A stretch of 60,358 nucleotides of DNA from Bacteroidaceae bacterium (GCA_017522135.1 JAFXAB010000045.1:1-60358), one strand, 5' to 3'; positions 46,753 to 56,368 are shown, counted from the stretch's first letter. Notes: generated from the sequence alone by a model not told the origin. Made by a program: numbers and translations.

Positions 46753-48174
46753 ATGAAAACCTTACTTAGAATAGGTATATCGGATGTGATTCTTTCGATG
46801 GTGATTGTTGCCACCGTATTGCTATGCTTGTTGCCCGTAGGACGAGCTCTGACGATACTTCCCATGTTGCTTGCGGTGTATTTGATACCATATATAGTGT
46901 ATTATAAATCAGATTATTATACGGCTATCGGGGGGATCTCCTTGAGTGTATCGTATGTGATGATGGCAGTTTTTTTTATACTCAATTTGTGGCAGTCTAC
47001 TATAGCGTTGGGTAGTGTCCAATCGCCCATGTTGTTGTATGATGCCTATTCGTTTCACCGTTTGGCTCACGACCTTGCATACGATACGTTGAGTGTACAT
47101 TCGCCCATAGTGCCATATATGGGATATTCGGTTTTTCTCTCATGCTGGATATCGTTGGGCATAGAGGATATTGCTTTTCCTATAATGATAAATATATTTA
47201 TGTTGCTCGTGGCCATGTTGCTGGTAGGGCACTGTGTTGTGTTGGTTGTTGGAAGAACATATTATACAACCCGTATGGCAGGATATGCCATGATGCTTAT
47301 GGCAATGATACCGGGAGTGATGGCCAATGCTACCGTATTGTCGAAGGAACCGTTTGTTGTTGTATCTATGTTGATGTGTATCAATGCCTTGTATGCCATC
47401 AAGCAACGTCATAAAGTGGGCATATATATATTGATGTATATCGTGGGATTGTTGCTGTTGTCTATGAGTCGTCCTACATATATATATGTACTGCTCTTGT
47501 TCATGGCGATTGCGTGGTTGCATGGCATGAAAAGAAGCGATATAGTACCTATGTGCATGGTATTGGGTATGATGTTGGTTGCATTGTATATAGGGGTGCA
47601 GAACAGTTGGTGGGGCAATGGCGACTATATAGCAGGCTATATCGTGAGTGGTGCTCATGAGAGTTTCTCGTATGGCGATAGTCAAACACCGCTTCACAAG
47701 CTGTTGGGTGACTACGACTCGTATACATTGATAGGGAAATTGCTCATCTTGCCCATAACCACAGCCGTGCAGTTTATGATACCCTTTCCGTTTGAGTCGG
47801 TGTCGGATGTGTTGGGCATACCAATATCTACAAGCTATCATCGCATGAGTTGGATGTGGTATATGGCGGCAATACCTATGTTGCTGTTTTATTTGTTGCA
47901 TTGGTGGCGCAGGGATTGTGATGTGAAGCTATCGCTGATGGCTCTCGTATCGGGCATGGCATATTGTGTGCCGGCATTGATAACAGGTGGTGTGGTGTCG
48001 CGTTATGCTTTTTGTTTTACACCTCTCTTGACAATTATGGGAGCCTATGTATTGGTGCAAGTTCGCTCCTACAACAGGCGACAGAGGAGAATAGCGTATG
48101 TATTTGTCATATCCTATACAATATTGCTTTCTGTAGCACTGCTTGTGGGTGCAAACCCTTCTATAATACTGTAA
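46753..48174 (+). CDS. Polytopic membrane protein, Wzy/EpsG-like or GT-C type
   Basis: This protein of about 473 residues has some 11-12 hydrophobic helices and no soluble catalytic domain. An extramembrane loop (VQNSWWGNGDYIAGYIVSG, then SYGDSQTPLHKLLGDYDSY) and a late SRYAFCFTPLL segment resemble polysaccharide polymerases (Wzy/EpsG) and GT-C-like membrane glycosyltransferases, but no diagnostic motif is decisive. I use ATG 46753; a GTG start at 46732 is possible. It is followed 106 bases on by a glycosyltransferase with its own promoter, so a shared glycan-building role is likely. Confidence 0.6.
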   Translation: MKTLLRIGISDVILSMVIVATVLLCLLPVGRALTILPMLLAVYLIPYIVYYKSDYYTAIGGISLSVSYVMMAVFFILNLWQSTIALGSVQSPMLLYDAYSFHRLAHDLAYDTLSVHSPIVPYMGYSVFLSCWISLGIEDIAFPIMINIFMLLVAMLLVGHCVVLVVGRTYYTTRMAGYAMMLMAMIPGVMANATVLSKEPFVVVSMLMCINALYAIKQRHKVGIYILMYIVGLLLLSMSRPTYIYVLLLFMAIAWLHGMKRSDIVPMCMVLGMMLVALYIGVQNSWWGNGDYIAGYIVSGAHESFSYGDSQTPLHKLLGDYDSYTLIGKLLILPITTAVQFMIPFPFESVSDVLGIPISTSYHRMSWMWYMAAIPMLLFYLLHWWRRDCDVKLSLMALVSGMAYCVPALITGGVVSRYAFCFTPLLTIMGAYVLVQVRSYNRRQRRIAYVFVISYTILLSVALLVGANPSIIL

Positions 48175-48230
48175 GATAGAGAGTTGTATGATGGTGGAAA
48201 TATTTCTGCCACTTTAACAAGATTCTTTTA

Positions 48231-48262
48231 TTTGTTATATTGCGATATTATTACTACCTTCG
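48231..48262 (+). promoter_or_regulatory. Probable promoter for the glycosyltransferase
   Basis: TTTG at 48231-48234 and TACCTTCG at 48255-48262 are spaced by 20 bases; the last T of the -7 consensus is C. It lies 18 bases before the ATG. Confidence 0.5.
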
Positions 48263-48280
48263 CATATCGTTGCTTATAAA

Positions 48281-49405
48281 ATGAAAAAGATACTGATAGT
48301 AACATCGTCGTACCAATTTGTTCGTTCGTTTCTCATACCCCATATAGACTATATGGTGAGAAGCGGATGGATAGTAGATGTTGCATCGGACAATGATGGA
48401 ACGTCGTTGCCCTATGTCAATAAGCAAATAGATATACCTGTAAAGAGGACTCCTTTTCATCCGTCGAATATAGTTGCCATAAAGAGACTCTCACAGCATC
48501 TTGAGAGAGAAGACTACGACATCATCAATTGTCACACGCCCATAGGAGCTATGATAGCGCGCTTGGCCTCTTGCAAAGCACGTCGCAAAGGAAGTAAGGT
48601 TATCTATATGGCGCATGGATTTCATTTTTATGAAGGAGCACCCATACTCAACTGGTTATTGTACTATACGGCCGAGAAATGGCTGGCACGTTACACCGAT
48701 GCCATCATCACCATCAACGAGGAAGATAGACGCAATGCGAGCAAGTTGTTGACTGAGATATCGCATCAGTACTATTTGCACGGTGTGGGATATGATGTAA
48801 ATCATGTGGGTGTGAGTCATAAGAAAAGACAGAATAAATTGAGAGCGCAATATAACTTGCGCGAGGATGACTTTGTGTGCCTGTATATAGCGAGATATAC
48901 TCGCGATAAAAATCATAAATTCCTGATAAAAGCCCTTACCGAGTTGCAAAAGCATATACCTCGATGTAAGTTTTTGTTGTTGGGTGATGGAAAGGAGATG
49001 GTAGCTTGTCGAAATCTTTCGTGTAAACTTGGGTTGGAAAAGTCGGTGATTTTTGCAGGGTTTCATAGTAAAATTTCGGACTATTTACAAATAGTACAAG
49101 TGGGAGTGTCGCCGAGTGTGAGCGAAGGTCTTGGTCTTGGATTGGTTGAAGAGATGTGTGTGGGACTACCTGTATTGGCCAGCAGGGTGAGAGGCCATAG
49201 AGACCTTATAGAAGATGGCAAAAACGGATTGCTATATACGCTTGATGATACTGCCGATTTTGTAAGCAAGCTTGTATATCTGTACGAGCATCCCGAGGTG
49301 CGAAAGAGCATAGGTACAACAGCTCAAGAAAATATATCGAAATACTCGGCCGAGAATATTATACCGCAGATGATGGATATATTTGAGGATGTGTTGTCGT
49401 CGTAG
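48281..49405 (+). CDS. Glycosyltransferase family 4 protein
   Basis: This 374-residue GT-B enzyme would transfer a sugar from a nucleotide donor to a lipid-linked or surface glycan at the inner membrane. The acceptor-binding N-domain includes INCHTPIGAMIARLA and MAHGFHFYEG. The donor-binding C-domain starts near 195 (VCLYIARYTRDKNHKFLI) and has SPSVSEGLGLGLVEEMCVG, the GT4 E-x7-E motif near residue 281. Sugar specificity is unknown; the closest general type is the EpsD/CapM-like group. The neighbouring polytopic protein may flip or polymerise the product. Confidence 0.9.
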   Translation: MKKILIVTSSYQFVRSFLIPHIDYMVRSGWIVDVASDNDGTSLPYVNKQIDIPVKRTPFHPSNIVAIKRLSQHLEREDYDIINCHTPIGAMIARLASCKARRKGSKVIYMAHGFHFYEGAPILNWLLYYTAEKWLARYTDAIITINEEDRRNASKLLTEISHQYYLHGVGYDVNHVGVSHKKRQNKLRAQYNLREDDFVCLYIARYTRDKNHKFLIKALTELQKHIPRCKFLLLGDGKEMVACRNLSCKLGLEKSVIFAGFHSKISDYLQIVQVGVSPSVSEGLGLGLVEEMCVGLPVLASRVRGHRDLIEDGKNGLLYTLDDTADFVSKLVYLYEHPEVRKSIGTTAQENISKYSAENIIPQMMDIFEDVLSS

Positions 49406-49430
49406 TGTGTTGCATACATAATTATATAGA

Positions 49431-49462
49431 GATACCCCGGGTCGAATATGGCTCGGGGTATC
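49431..49462 (+). terminator. Probable terminator of the glycosyltransferase gene
   Basis: Arms GATACCCCG (49431-49439) and CGGGGTATC (49454-49462) pair fully over nine bases, followed by GTTTA. Confidence 0.65.
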
Positions 49463-49472
49463 GTTTATTGAA

Positions 49473-49559
49473 GAGAAACGCGAGTGTTATAGCCCATTAC
49501 AATCGGCTGCTCCTCCAAAACCCGATTGAGATTGTGACCCATGCACTATTGCGCTTCTC
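49473..49559. other. Intergenic element with nested inverted repeats
   Basis: Within the 323-base gene-free stretch 49406-49728, an outer stem pairs 49473-49481 with 49551-49559 (8 of 9 positions). An inner 7-bp stem pairs CAATCGG (49500-49506) with CCGATTG (49522-49528). It could be a small RNA or the remnant of an element. The rest of the stretch, about 49560-49680, shows only AT-rich DNA with a TATGTTTG box at 49688-49695. Confidence 0.3.
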
Positions 49560-49728
49560 GATAATATAACCAGCGAAGTAGTAAAAAGTTCTCATAAAGG
49601 TGGTATTTTTTTTCTATCAGGCCTGATTTTTTGTAAAATGACACTATGAATAGAGAGAACACCCCTCGCAGAATCATAAATTTTCATTATGTTTGCAACA
49701 GAAAATATCAAAAACAAGATACTCTACT

Positions 49729-50649
49729 ATGAAACAATTATTGACAAACTTAACATTGTCGGTGTGTGTAGCAATAGGAGCTACAAACATCGCGGAGGCT
49801 CAGTCGTTATCGGATTGGGGTAAGCTATTGGGTGGTGGTAAGAAAGAACAGACTACCACAAGCGAAGATAAAAGTAAGACCGAGAAAGAGACAACAACCA
49901 CCCAAGGTGGCAGCACATCGGGCTTGGGTGACCTTTTCAACGCACTCTCCGGAGGCTCAACAAAGAATGGTACATCTACCACAAGCGAAGATAAAAACAA
50001 GACCGAGAAAGAGACAACAACCACCCAAGGTGGCAGCACATCGGGCTTGGGCGACCTTTTCAACGCACTCTCCGGAGGCTCGCAAACAAGTGGTAAGTCG
50101 AGTGGCAATGATGCCATGTCGGTCATAGGCGATATATTGGGCAATGTAATAGCCTCAAACACCGAACTGACAGTAGAGAAATTGGAGGGTACATGGGTTT
50201 ATGAAGCCCCGGCATGTAAATTTAAATCGGAAGATTTTCTAAAATCGGCCGGTGGAGATATAGCCGCATCGCAAATTTCAAAGGAGTTGGCACCTACTTA
50301 TACAAAACTTGGTTTCAGTGCCGAGAAGTTTAGTTTCAAGTTTGAAAATGATGGTGAGTATATTATGACTTATGGCAAGTTGCCATTGCCCGGTGAGGCA
50401 ACTAAGGCCGAGAATAGCGGGTACTTTACACTTGAGTTTGTAAAGCTTGGTACAGTAGCTATTGCAAGTACACCTGCATACTTTGAGGTTGTTGGTAGCA
50501 AGATGGTGATACTTTTTGAGGCTGACAAGTTTATCGATATGTTCCGTTCGGTGGTAAATGCACTGGGTGTTACAACACTCAACACCATATTTGAATTGGT
50601 AGACAGTTATGATGGTGTGCTCATAGGATTTGAACTGAGCAAACAATAA
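49729..50649 (+). CDS. DUF4923-like exported protein with duplicated linker
   Basis: This 306-residue protein has a signal peptide (MKQLLTNLTLSVCVAIGA, cleavage about AEA). Two near-identical 35-residue repeats follow, each TTSEDK(S/N)KTEKETTTTQGG plus GSTSGLGDLFNALSGG. After a linker comes a C-terminal lipocalin-like domain of about 150 residues (LEGTWVYEAPACKFKSEDF to FELSKQ), as in DUF4923 proteins. The ATG at 49729 is preferred over a TTG at 49693 because it begins the signal peptide. The function of this family is unknown. The gene is monocistronic, with a long terminator after it. Confidence 0.75.
   Translation: MKQLLTNLTLSVCVAIGATNIAEAQSLSDWGKLLGGGKKEQTTTSEDKSKTEKETTTTQGGSTSGLGDLFNALSGGSTKNGTSTTSEDKNKTEKETTTTQGGSTSGLGDLFNALSGGSQTSGKSSGNDAMSVIGDILGNVIASNTELTVEKLEGTWVYEAPACKFKSEDFLKSAGGDIAASQISKELAPTYTKLGFSAEKFSFKFENDGEYIMTYGKLPLPGEATKAENSGYFTLEFVKLGTVAIASTPAYFEVVGSKMVILFEADKFIDMFRSVVNALGVTTLNTIFELVDSYDGVLIGFELSKQ
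49855..50081. repeat. 104-bp direct repeat inside the DUF4923-like gene
   Basis: Copies at 49855-49958 and 49978-50081 (123-base period) differ at very few positions. The period is in frame, so copy number could change without breaking the gene. Confidence 0.9.
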
Positions 50650-50665
50650 ATACACAACAAACCAT

Positions 50666-50706
50666 AAAATAAGTGCCGGCAAAATGAACTTGCCGGCACT
50701 TATTTT
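50666..50706. terminator. Long bidirectional terminator between convergent genes
   Basis: A perfect 17-bp stem (50666-50682 / 50690-50706) with a 7-base loop has arms that end in AAAA and TTTT, serving both directions. Confidence 0.95.
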
Positions 50707-50725
50707 ATAAGGTTAGATTATGTTA

Positions 50726-52837
50726 TCAGAACTTGGGATTCATACCTAAGTTGTACATCATGAAAGAGTAAACATTGGTTTTCTCTTCAATGATTTTGTG
50801 ACGAGGACGCCCGGCTCCATGACCGGCCTTAGAGTCGATGAGGATAAGTGTGGGGTTGACACCGCTGTCGCAATGTTGCAATTGTGCAGCAAATTTGAAA
50901 GAGTGTGCAGGAACCACACGGTCGTCGTGGTCGGCTGTAGTTACAATTGTGGCAGGGTAGGTAACACCTTCCTTGAGTGTGTGCAAGGGAGAGTAGCCCA
51001 GCAAGTAACGGAACATCTCTTCGCTATCATCGGCAGTACCGTAGTCACCGGCCCATCCCCAACCAATGGTAAACTTGTGGTAGCGCAGCATATCGAGCAC
51101 ACCAACTTGAGGTATAGCAACAGCAAAGAGCTCGGGACGTTGTGTCATACAGGCACCTACCAATAAGCCACCGTTTGATCCTCCATTGATAGCCAATTTG
51201 GCTGGTGATGTATAGCCTTCGGCAATGAGATATTCGGCAGCACTGATAAAGTCGTCAAATACGTTCTGCTTTTGCATCTTTGTTCCTGCAACGTGCCACT
51301 CTTCGCCATATTCGTTTCCGCCACGCAGGTTTACATCGACATAAATACCGCCTTGCTCCAGGAAGGGTATCATGTTGTCAATGAAGCGTGCAAAAAGTGA
51401 GTTGGAAAAACCTCCATAACCGTATAACAGGGTGGGATTTTGCCCATTTTTATCGATACCTTTGCGGTGAGTGATAGTCATGGGTACACGAGTGCCATCC
51501 TTGCTGGCGAAGAATACTTGATAGCTGTCGTACTCATCGCTGTTGAAATCTATCTCCGGAGCATAGTACTTCTCAGATACATTCTTCTCAATATCTAAGC
51601 GGTATACTGTGCGAGGCATAATAAAAGATGTGTAGGTATAGAAAGCCTCATTTGTGTCGTCGTTGGCACTGATGCCCTGCAATGAGCCTTGTCCCGGAAG
51701 CTCTACTTCATAGAGTTTATCGCCTTGCATGTTGTAGCAGAAGAGATGGTTCATAACATCAATATCATATACGGCAAGAATACGGTCGTTGGCCAATTCG
51801 ATATTGCTCAGCACGTAGGGTTGCTCGGCAATAATCTCTTTCCAATTGCTACGTTGTGCATTGCGAGGATCAATCGAAATGAGGCGATAGCGCGGAGCAT
51901 TGTCGTTGGTATATACCAAGAAGCGACCATCGTGCATGCCCAATACGCTATATTCGTAGTCGTAACCCTCGATAATGCGTTTGATAGGTGCATTGTCGCG
52001 AGTGAGGTCTTGAATATAAAGGGCAACACCGGCTGTGCCGGCACTCTCTTCAATGATGAGATAGTTCTTGTCGTCCGATACGGTTGCTCTCACATATCTT
52101 CTTGAGTGCTCGTTGTTGCAATATACTTTCTTGTCGTTCTCGGTATCCGAGCCCAATTTGTGATAGTATACTGTGTGATATTCGTTCATGGCCGATAGTT
52201 CTTTGCCTTTCTCAGGTTTGAAGGCACTATAATAAAATCCATCTTTATGCCATGCGATAGGCGAGAACTTGATCCATTGTACGTGGTCGGGAAGGAGTTG
52301 CAGTGTGTTGAGGTCCATTACATAAATCTCGTTCCAGTCCGAACCGCTACGTGAGATGGCATAAGCCAAGTATTTACCATCGGGCGAAATCTCAACCGAT
52401 GAAAGAGCTACAGTACCATCTTCGCTTAAGGTGTTGGGGTCGAGGATGAGGCGAGGCTCGGCATCGAGTGTGGCTTTCTCGTAGAGTACACTTTGATTTT
52501 GCTTGCCATCGTTGCGATAGAAGTAATATTTGCCGTTTTTCTTAACAGGCATGGTCTCAACGGCATAGCTTGTAAGTTCTTTGAGGCGGTCGCGCAGTTG
52601 GTCGCGGAAGGGGATAGCCTCCAAGTACTTGTGTGTAACCTTGTTTTGAGCCTCTACCCAACGAGCAGTAGCCTCAGAAGTGTCGTTTTCCAACCAACGG
52701 TAAGGGTCGGCAACAGGAACGCCCCAAAGGGTGTCGCATACAGCGGTACGTTCAGTCTCGGGATAAGCGATTTTATCGCCCGACGAACAAGCTGTAGCCA
52801 GAATTGCTCCCATAATTAAGAATGATTTGTTGTTCAT
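50726..52837 (-). CDS. Prolyl oligopeptidase family (S9A) lipoprotein
   Basis: This 703-residue protein has a lipoprotein signal (ILATACSSGD) and would act in the periplasm or on the outer membrane, cleaving short peptides after proline. An N-terminal seven-bladed propeller (about 75-420) restricts access to the active site. The C-terminal alpha/beta-hydrolase domain carries Ser about 552 in NGGSNGGLLVG, Asp about 637 in DHDDRVVPAHS and His about 673 in KAGHGAGRP, all intact. Length and layout fit S9A enzymes well. Monocistronic and convergent with the DUF4923-like gene. Confidence 0.95.
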   Translation of the reverse strand: MNNKSFLIMGAILATACSSGDKIAYPETERTAVCDTLWGVPVADPYRWLENDTSEATARWVEAQNKVTHKYLEAIPFRDQLRDRLKELTSYAVETMPVKKNGKYYFYRNDGKQNQSVLYEKATLDAEPRLILDPNTLSEDGTVALSSVEISPDGKYLAYAISRSGSDWNEIYVMDLNTLQLLPDHVQWIKFSPIAWHKDGFYYSAFKPEKGKELSAMNEYHTVYYHKLGSDTENDKKVYCNNEHSRRYVRATVSDDKNYLIIEESAGTAGVALYIQDLTRDNAPIKRIIEGYDYEYSVLGMHDGRFLVYTNDNAPRYRLISIDPRNAQRSNWKEIIAEQPYVLSNIELANDRILAVYDIDVMNHLFCYNMQGDKLYEVELPGQGSLQGISANDDTNEAFYTYTSFIMPRTVYRLDIEKNVSEKYYAPEIDFNSDEYDSYQVFFASKDGTRVPMTITHRKGIDKNGQNPTLLYGYGGFSNSLFARFIDNMIPFLEQGGIYVDVNLRGGNEYGEEWHVAGTKMQKQNVFDDFISAAEYLIAEGYTSPAKLAINGGSNGGLLVGACMTQRPELFAVAIPQVGVLDMLRYHKFTIGWGWAGDYGTADDSEEMFRYLLGYSPLHTLKEGVTYPATIVTTADHDDRVVPAHSFKFAAQLQHCDSGVNPTLILIDSKAGHGAGRPRHKIIEEKTNVYSFMMYNLGMNPKF

Positions 52838-52897
52838 AGATTTGTGTTTTTAGTGTATTTGATATTGTTGTATATACATATAAATATATATAATCGG

Positions 52898-52905
52898 CAA
52901 ATTTA
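52898..52905 (-). promoter_or_regulatory. Probable -7 box for the prolyl oligopeptidase gene
   Basis: Leftward TAAATTTG matches TAnnTTTG, 61 bases before the ATG, in the 380-base gene-free divergent region 52838-53217. The middle of that region (52906-53188) holds nothing I recognise. Confidence 0.45.
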
Positions 52906-53188
52906 ATAAATTCTATTTATATTTCCTGCTTGATGCTCCTTTTTCACACTATGAAGTGGGTGAATATAAAATAAAACAGAGAAAGAGTGAATATTATGCA
53001 AAGATGATTGTCGAGGTGTTGGGTATATAGAAATAGAGACTCCCGGTGCAATATAGAGATGTGAGGCACACTCTTTTTGTTTGGCCTTAATTTTCGGCAC
53101 ATCTTGTGCCGGCTGTGTATATTCACGTTTATTTAGAAAATGAAAGTAAATAAAACATGAAAACTTTTCACGTTTCTAAAGTTTTGTG

Positions 53189-53196
53189 TACTTTTG
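53189..53196 (+). promoter_or_regulatory. -7 box for the TetR-RND operon
   Basis: TACTTTTG matches TAnnTTTG, 22 bases before the TetR ATG. A TetR-type operator would be expected to overlap it, but I see no convincing palindrome. Confidence 0.55.
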
Positions 53197-53217
53197 TCGC
53201 TCCTAAATAATATTTAG

Positions 53218-53838
53218 ATGTCGGAAGAAACACGAGAATATATTATCGGTAAGGCTCAAACACTATTTTATCGCTATGGAATACGCTCTATAACAATGGA
53301 TTTCATAGCCTCGGAGCTGAGTATGTCAAAGCGTACGCTCTATGAGAACTTCAAGAACAAGGAGGAGCTCATAGTAGAGTGTATGCAACGTGACCGCAAG
53401 GCTCAAGAGAATGAAATATGTCATATATTCAGCAGTAATCATAATACGATTGAGAAATTGGTACTATGCTATAGCCGTATTATCTATTATATCAATCGCA
53501 CAAGCCGTTCCTTTCAACTTGATGTTGAGCACATGCGCTCAAAGGTAAGTGAGGAGGCCGATAAGTATCGCGAAAAACAGTTTCAGTACATCCGTGATAT
53601 ACTCAGTAAAGGGGTAGAGGAGGGACTTATCCGTCCCGACCTCAATCTTGATATTGCCACCTCTTTACACAATCAACAGATGATGTTGTTTGGTAAAATA
53701 AAAAATTATCCTGCCGATGAGTGGAATTATGGCGAAATATTGGCGGTATATACCAAGATTTTCCTTTATGGAATTGTTACAGATAAAGGACGCAAGGTGC
53801 TCGACAAGAATTATGAACAGATAACACAAACAATATAA
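53218..53838 (+). CDS. TetR/AcrR-family transcriptional regulator
   Basis: This 206-residue protein has an N-terminal HTH in residues 20-50 (IRSITMDFIASELSMSKRTL, then YENFKNKEEL), typical of TetR repressors. The all-helical C-terminal ligand domain is variable, as expected. It is the first gene of a four- or five-gene efflux operon, 13 bases ahead of the TolC gene. It most likely represses its own operon and is relieved by an efflux substrate; the inducer is unknown. Confidence 0.9.
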   Translation: MSEETREYIIGKAQTLFYRYGIRSITMDFIASELSMSKRTLYENFKNKEELIVECMQRDRKAQENEICHIFSSNHNTIEKLVLCYSRIIYYINRTSRSFQLDVEHMRSKVSEEADKYREKQFQYIRDILSKGVEEGLIRPDLNLDIATSLHNQQMMLFGKIKNYPADEWNYGEILAVYTKIFLYGIVTDKGRKVLDKNYEQITQTI

Positions 53839-53851
53839 CAAAATAAAAGGT

Positions 53852-55327
53852 ATGAAAAAGAGATTTAGCTTGTCTATAGCCACAGTGCTGGTTTTGACAA
53901 CGGTGATGACCACCTCTGCTCAAATGACCTCAAATGCCGACTCGGTGCTCTATCTTGATATGGATAAAGCATTGACTATCGCATTGAGTGAGAGTCCGAC
54001 AATTCAGGTTGCCGATATAGAGGTACAAAAGAAAGATTATTCAAAGCGTGAAACCATTGCCGGCTTGTTGCCCAAGATCGATGCATCGGCTTCGTATCAG
54101 CGTGCTATCAAAAAACAACGCATGTTCATGTCGGGCAAAGCATTTGATATGGGTGCAATGATGGGCGAATACTTAGGCCCTCTGTACGAAGCAATGGGTG
54201 TTCCTTTCCCCGGAGGAGATGGCTCAGGCGAAACGGAAGATACTTCTAATGAGGGCTTTGAGGTTGGTCTCGACAATACCTATTCGATGGGTTTCTCGGC
54301 CAGCCTTCCCATTATTGCTCCTCAATTGTGGAAGAGTGTCGAAATTACAGCCATTGATGTACAAAATGCCATGGAGGCTGCACGTTCTTCGCGTCTCTCT
54401 CTCATTAATGAAGTCCAAAAGGCTTACTACAATGTGTTGCTCTGTCAAGACTCTTATGCTGTGTTGCGCAGCCAGTATGACAATGCCAAGCTGAATGCCG
54501 AAACTTATGCCAACCAATACAAGCAAGGTACAGCTTCGGAGTACGATGTATTGCGCTCGGAAGTAGCTGTGCGCAACATTGAACCTACATTGCTTCAAGC
54601 AGAGAATGCCGTGAAGTTGTCAAAACTTCAACTCAAGGTATTGATGGGTATCGATGTTGATATAGTGATAGTTATTAATGACAAGTTGGACAACTACGAG
54701 CAAGATATGTATCATGTAACCATGAGTATCGACCGCTCACTCGACAATAATACCGACTTGCGTCAGTTGGACTTGCAAACCAAGATGTTGCAAAAGACTG
54801 CTACGTTGCAAAAGTTTGCCTATATCCCCACATTGGCTGCACAATTTAACTACAACTGGATATCAATGAGCGATGGCGGAATGTTTGACAATTTCCGTTT
54901 CAATCCCTATTCGACAGTGGCTGTAGCACTCAATATTCCCATCTTCTCGGGTGGCTCTCGTTACTATAAGGTAAAACAAGCCGAGGCTACTGTAGCTCAA
55001 ATGGGCTTCCAACGCGACAACCTCGAGCGTGCACTCAATATGCAAGTTGAGGCTCAACTCGATGCTATCACCAAGTCTATAAAGCAGATAGACTCTAACA
55101 AGTTGGGCGTACAACAAGCCGAGAAAGCATACAACATCATGCAGAAGAGCTTCGAGATAGGTTCGGCTACATTTGTGACATTGAACGATGCCGAACTGGC
55201 ACTTACTCGTGCTCGTCTTGCCTACTCGCAAGCTATATATGACTACCTTGCCGGAGTGAGCGATGTGAAAAAGTTGTTGGGTACTACCGACATAAGCAAA
55301 TATGAACCTCAAGAGAATAATAAGTAA
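53852..55327 (+). CDS. TolC-family outer membrane efflux protein
   Basis: This 491-residue protein has a signal peptide (cleavage near MTTSAQ) and two related halves, each with long coiled-coil helices and strand pairs (for example LYLDMDKALTIALSESPTIQ opening repeat 1). It forms the trimeric outer-membrane duct of a tripartite pump. Extra loop of about 40 residues (GEYLGPLYEAMGVPFPGGDG) after the first strand is a Bacteroidetes feature. Operon position between regulator and adaptor supports the role. Confidence 0.93.
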   Translation: MKKRFSLSIATVLVLTTVMTTSAQMTSNADSVLYLDMDKALTIALSESPTIQVADIEVQKKDYSKRETIAGLLPKIDASASYQRAIKKQRMFMSGKAFDMGAMMGEYLGPLYEAMGVPFPGGDGSGETEDTSNEGFEVGLDNTYSMGFSASLPIIAPQLWKSVEITAIDVQNAMEAARSSRLSLINEVQKAYYNVLLCQDSYAVLRSQYDNAKLNAETYANQYKQGTASEYDVLRSEVAVRNIEPTLLQAENAVKLSKLQLKVLMGIDVDIVIVINDKLDNYEQDMYHVTMSIDRSLDNNTDLRQLDLQTKMLQKTATLQKFAYIPTLAAQFNYNWISMSDGGMFDNFRFNPYSTVAVALNIPIFSGGSRYYKVKQAEATVAQMGFQRDNLERALNMQVEAQLDAITKSIKQIDSNKLGVQQAEKAYNIMQKSFEIGSATFVTLNDAELALTRARLAYSQAIYDYLAGVSDVKKLLGTTDISKYEPQENNK

Positions 55328-55354
55328 AAAAACAAATAAGACAAAAAACAAGTT

Positions 55355-56368
55355 ATGAAAAAGATTAATCTTTTCTTCATTGCAGCAGTGAGCATGAGTA
55401 TGCTCATAGCTTGTTCGGGCAAGAAAGCCGAGCAAACCACTGTGGCTGAGAAAGTAGAGTCGGTAAAAGTTGAAACAGCAACTGTACAAAGTGTACCGCA
55501 AACAATGACTTATACAGCAACAGTTCAACCCGACAAGCGTAACTCTATCAGCTCATCGATGCCCAGCCGTATTCGTGAAATATTTGTAGAAGTGGGCGAC
55601 TATGTAAAGAAAGGTCAGTTGCTTGTTGAACTTGATGCCTCTAACATCATGCAACAAAAAGTGCAACTTGATAATATAGAACTCGAATATAACCGTGCCA
55701 AAGAACTTGTTGCTGTAGGAGGTGCTTCGCAACAACAATTGGACCAAGTTACTACTCAATTTGAGGCTGCCAAGACCGCATATAACAATTTGCTTGAGAA
55801 TACCAAGCTGCTCAGCCCCGTGAACGGTGTTGTAACCGCCCGTAACTTTGACAATGGCGATATGGCTCAAGGTCCTATTCTCACTGTTATGCAAATAAAC
55901 CCTGTGAAAATTGTCATCAATGTTTCGGAGACTGAGTTTACCAAGGTAAAGGTAGGCATGCCTATCGATATTACATTCGATGTATTTGGCGACGAGTTGT
56001 TCAAAGGCAAGGTATCGCTCGTTTATCCCACTATCGATCCTATGACACGTACCTTTGGTGTAGAAGTAGAGATACCCAACAGCAACAATCGCATACGTCC
56101 GGGTATGTTTGCTCGTGCCACAATAGACTTTGGTGCTAAAGACCGTGTCGTAGTTCCCGATCGTGCTGTTGTTAAGCGTGCCGGCTCGGGCGATCGCTTT
56201 GTCTATGTATACAACAACGATGGTACAGTATCTTATGTCAAGATAGAGTTGGGTCGTCATATCGACAATATTTATGAAGTGTTGTCGGGCCTCGATCACA
56301 ACACCCCGGTTGTTGTTGCCGGTCAATCACGCCTAAGCGATGGTGTAAAAGTAAATATAGTTGAATAA
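55355..56368 (+). CDS. RND efflux periplasmic adaptor (MFP) lipoprotein
   Basis: This 337-residue HlyD/AcrA-type adaptor has lipobox SMLIAC (Cys20) followed by SGKK. The barrel-sandwich hybrid opens at ATVQPDKRNSISSSMPSRI and closes at NGVVTARNFDNGDMAQG. A short alpha hairpin lies between (about 110-150), and a beta-barrel domain with DITFDVFGDELFKGKV and a membrane-proximal end follow. It links the inner-membrane RND pump to the TolC duct. All domains are present at normal length. Confidence 0.95.
   Translation: MKKINLFFIAAVSMSMLIACSGKKAEQTTVAEKVESVKVETATVQSVPQTMTYTATVQPDKRNSISSSMPSRIREIFVEVGDYVKKGQLLVELDASNIMQQKVQLDNIELEYNRAKELVAVGGASQQQLDQVTTQFEAAKTAYNNLLENTKLLSPVNGVVTARNFDNGDMAQGPILTVMQINPVKIVINVSETEFTKVKVGMPIDITFDVFGDELFKGKVSLVYPTIDPMTRTFGVEVEIPNSNNRIRPGMFARATIDFGAKDRVVVPDRAVVKRAGSGDRFVYVYNNDGTVSYVKIELGRHIDNIYEVLSGLDHNTPVVVAGQSRLSDGVKVNIVE

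Noticed and set aside
55553..56326. 257-residue antisense frame opposite the efflux adaptor gene
   Set aside because: It lies fully within a well-supported MFP gene and has shadow-like composition (rich in Tyr, Ile, Cys and His).
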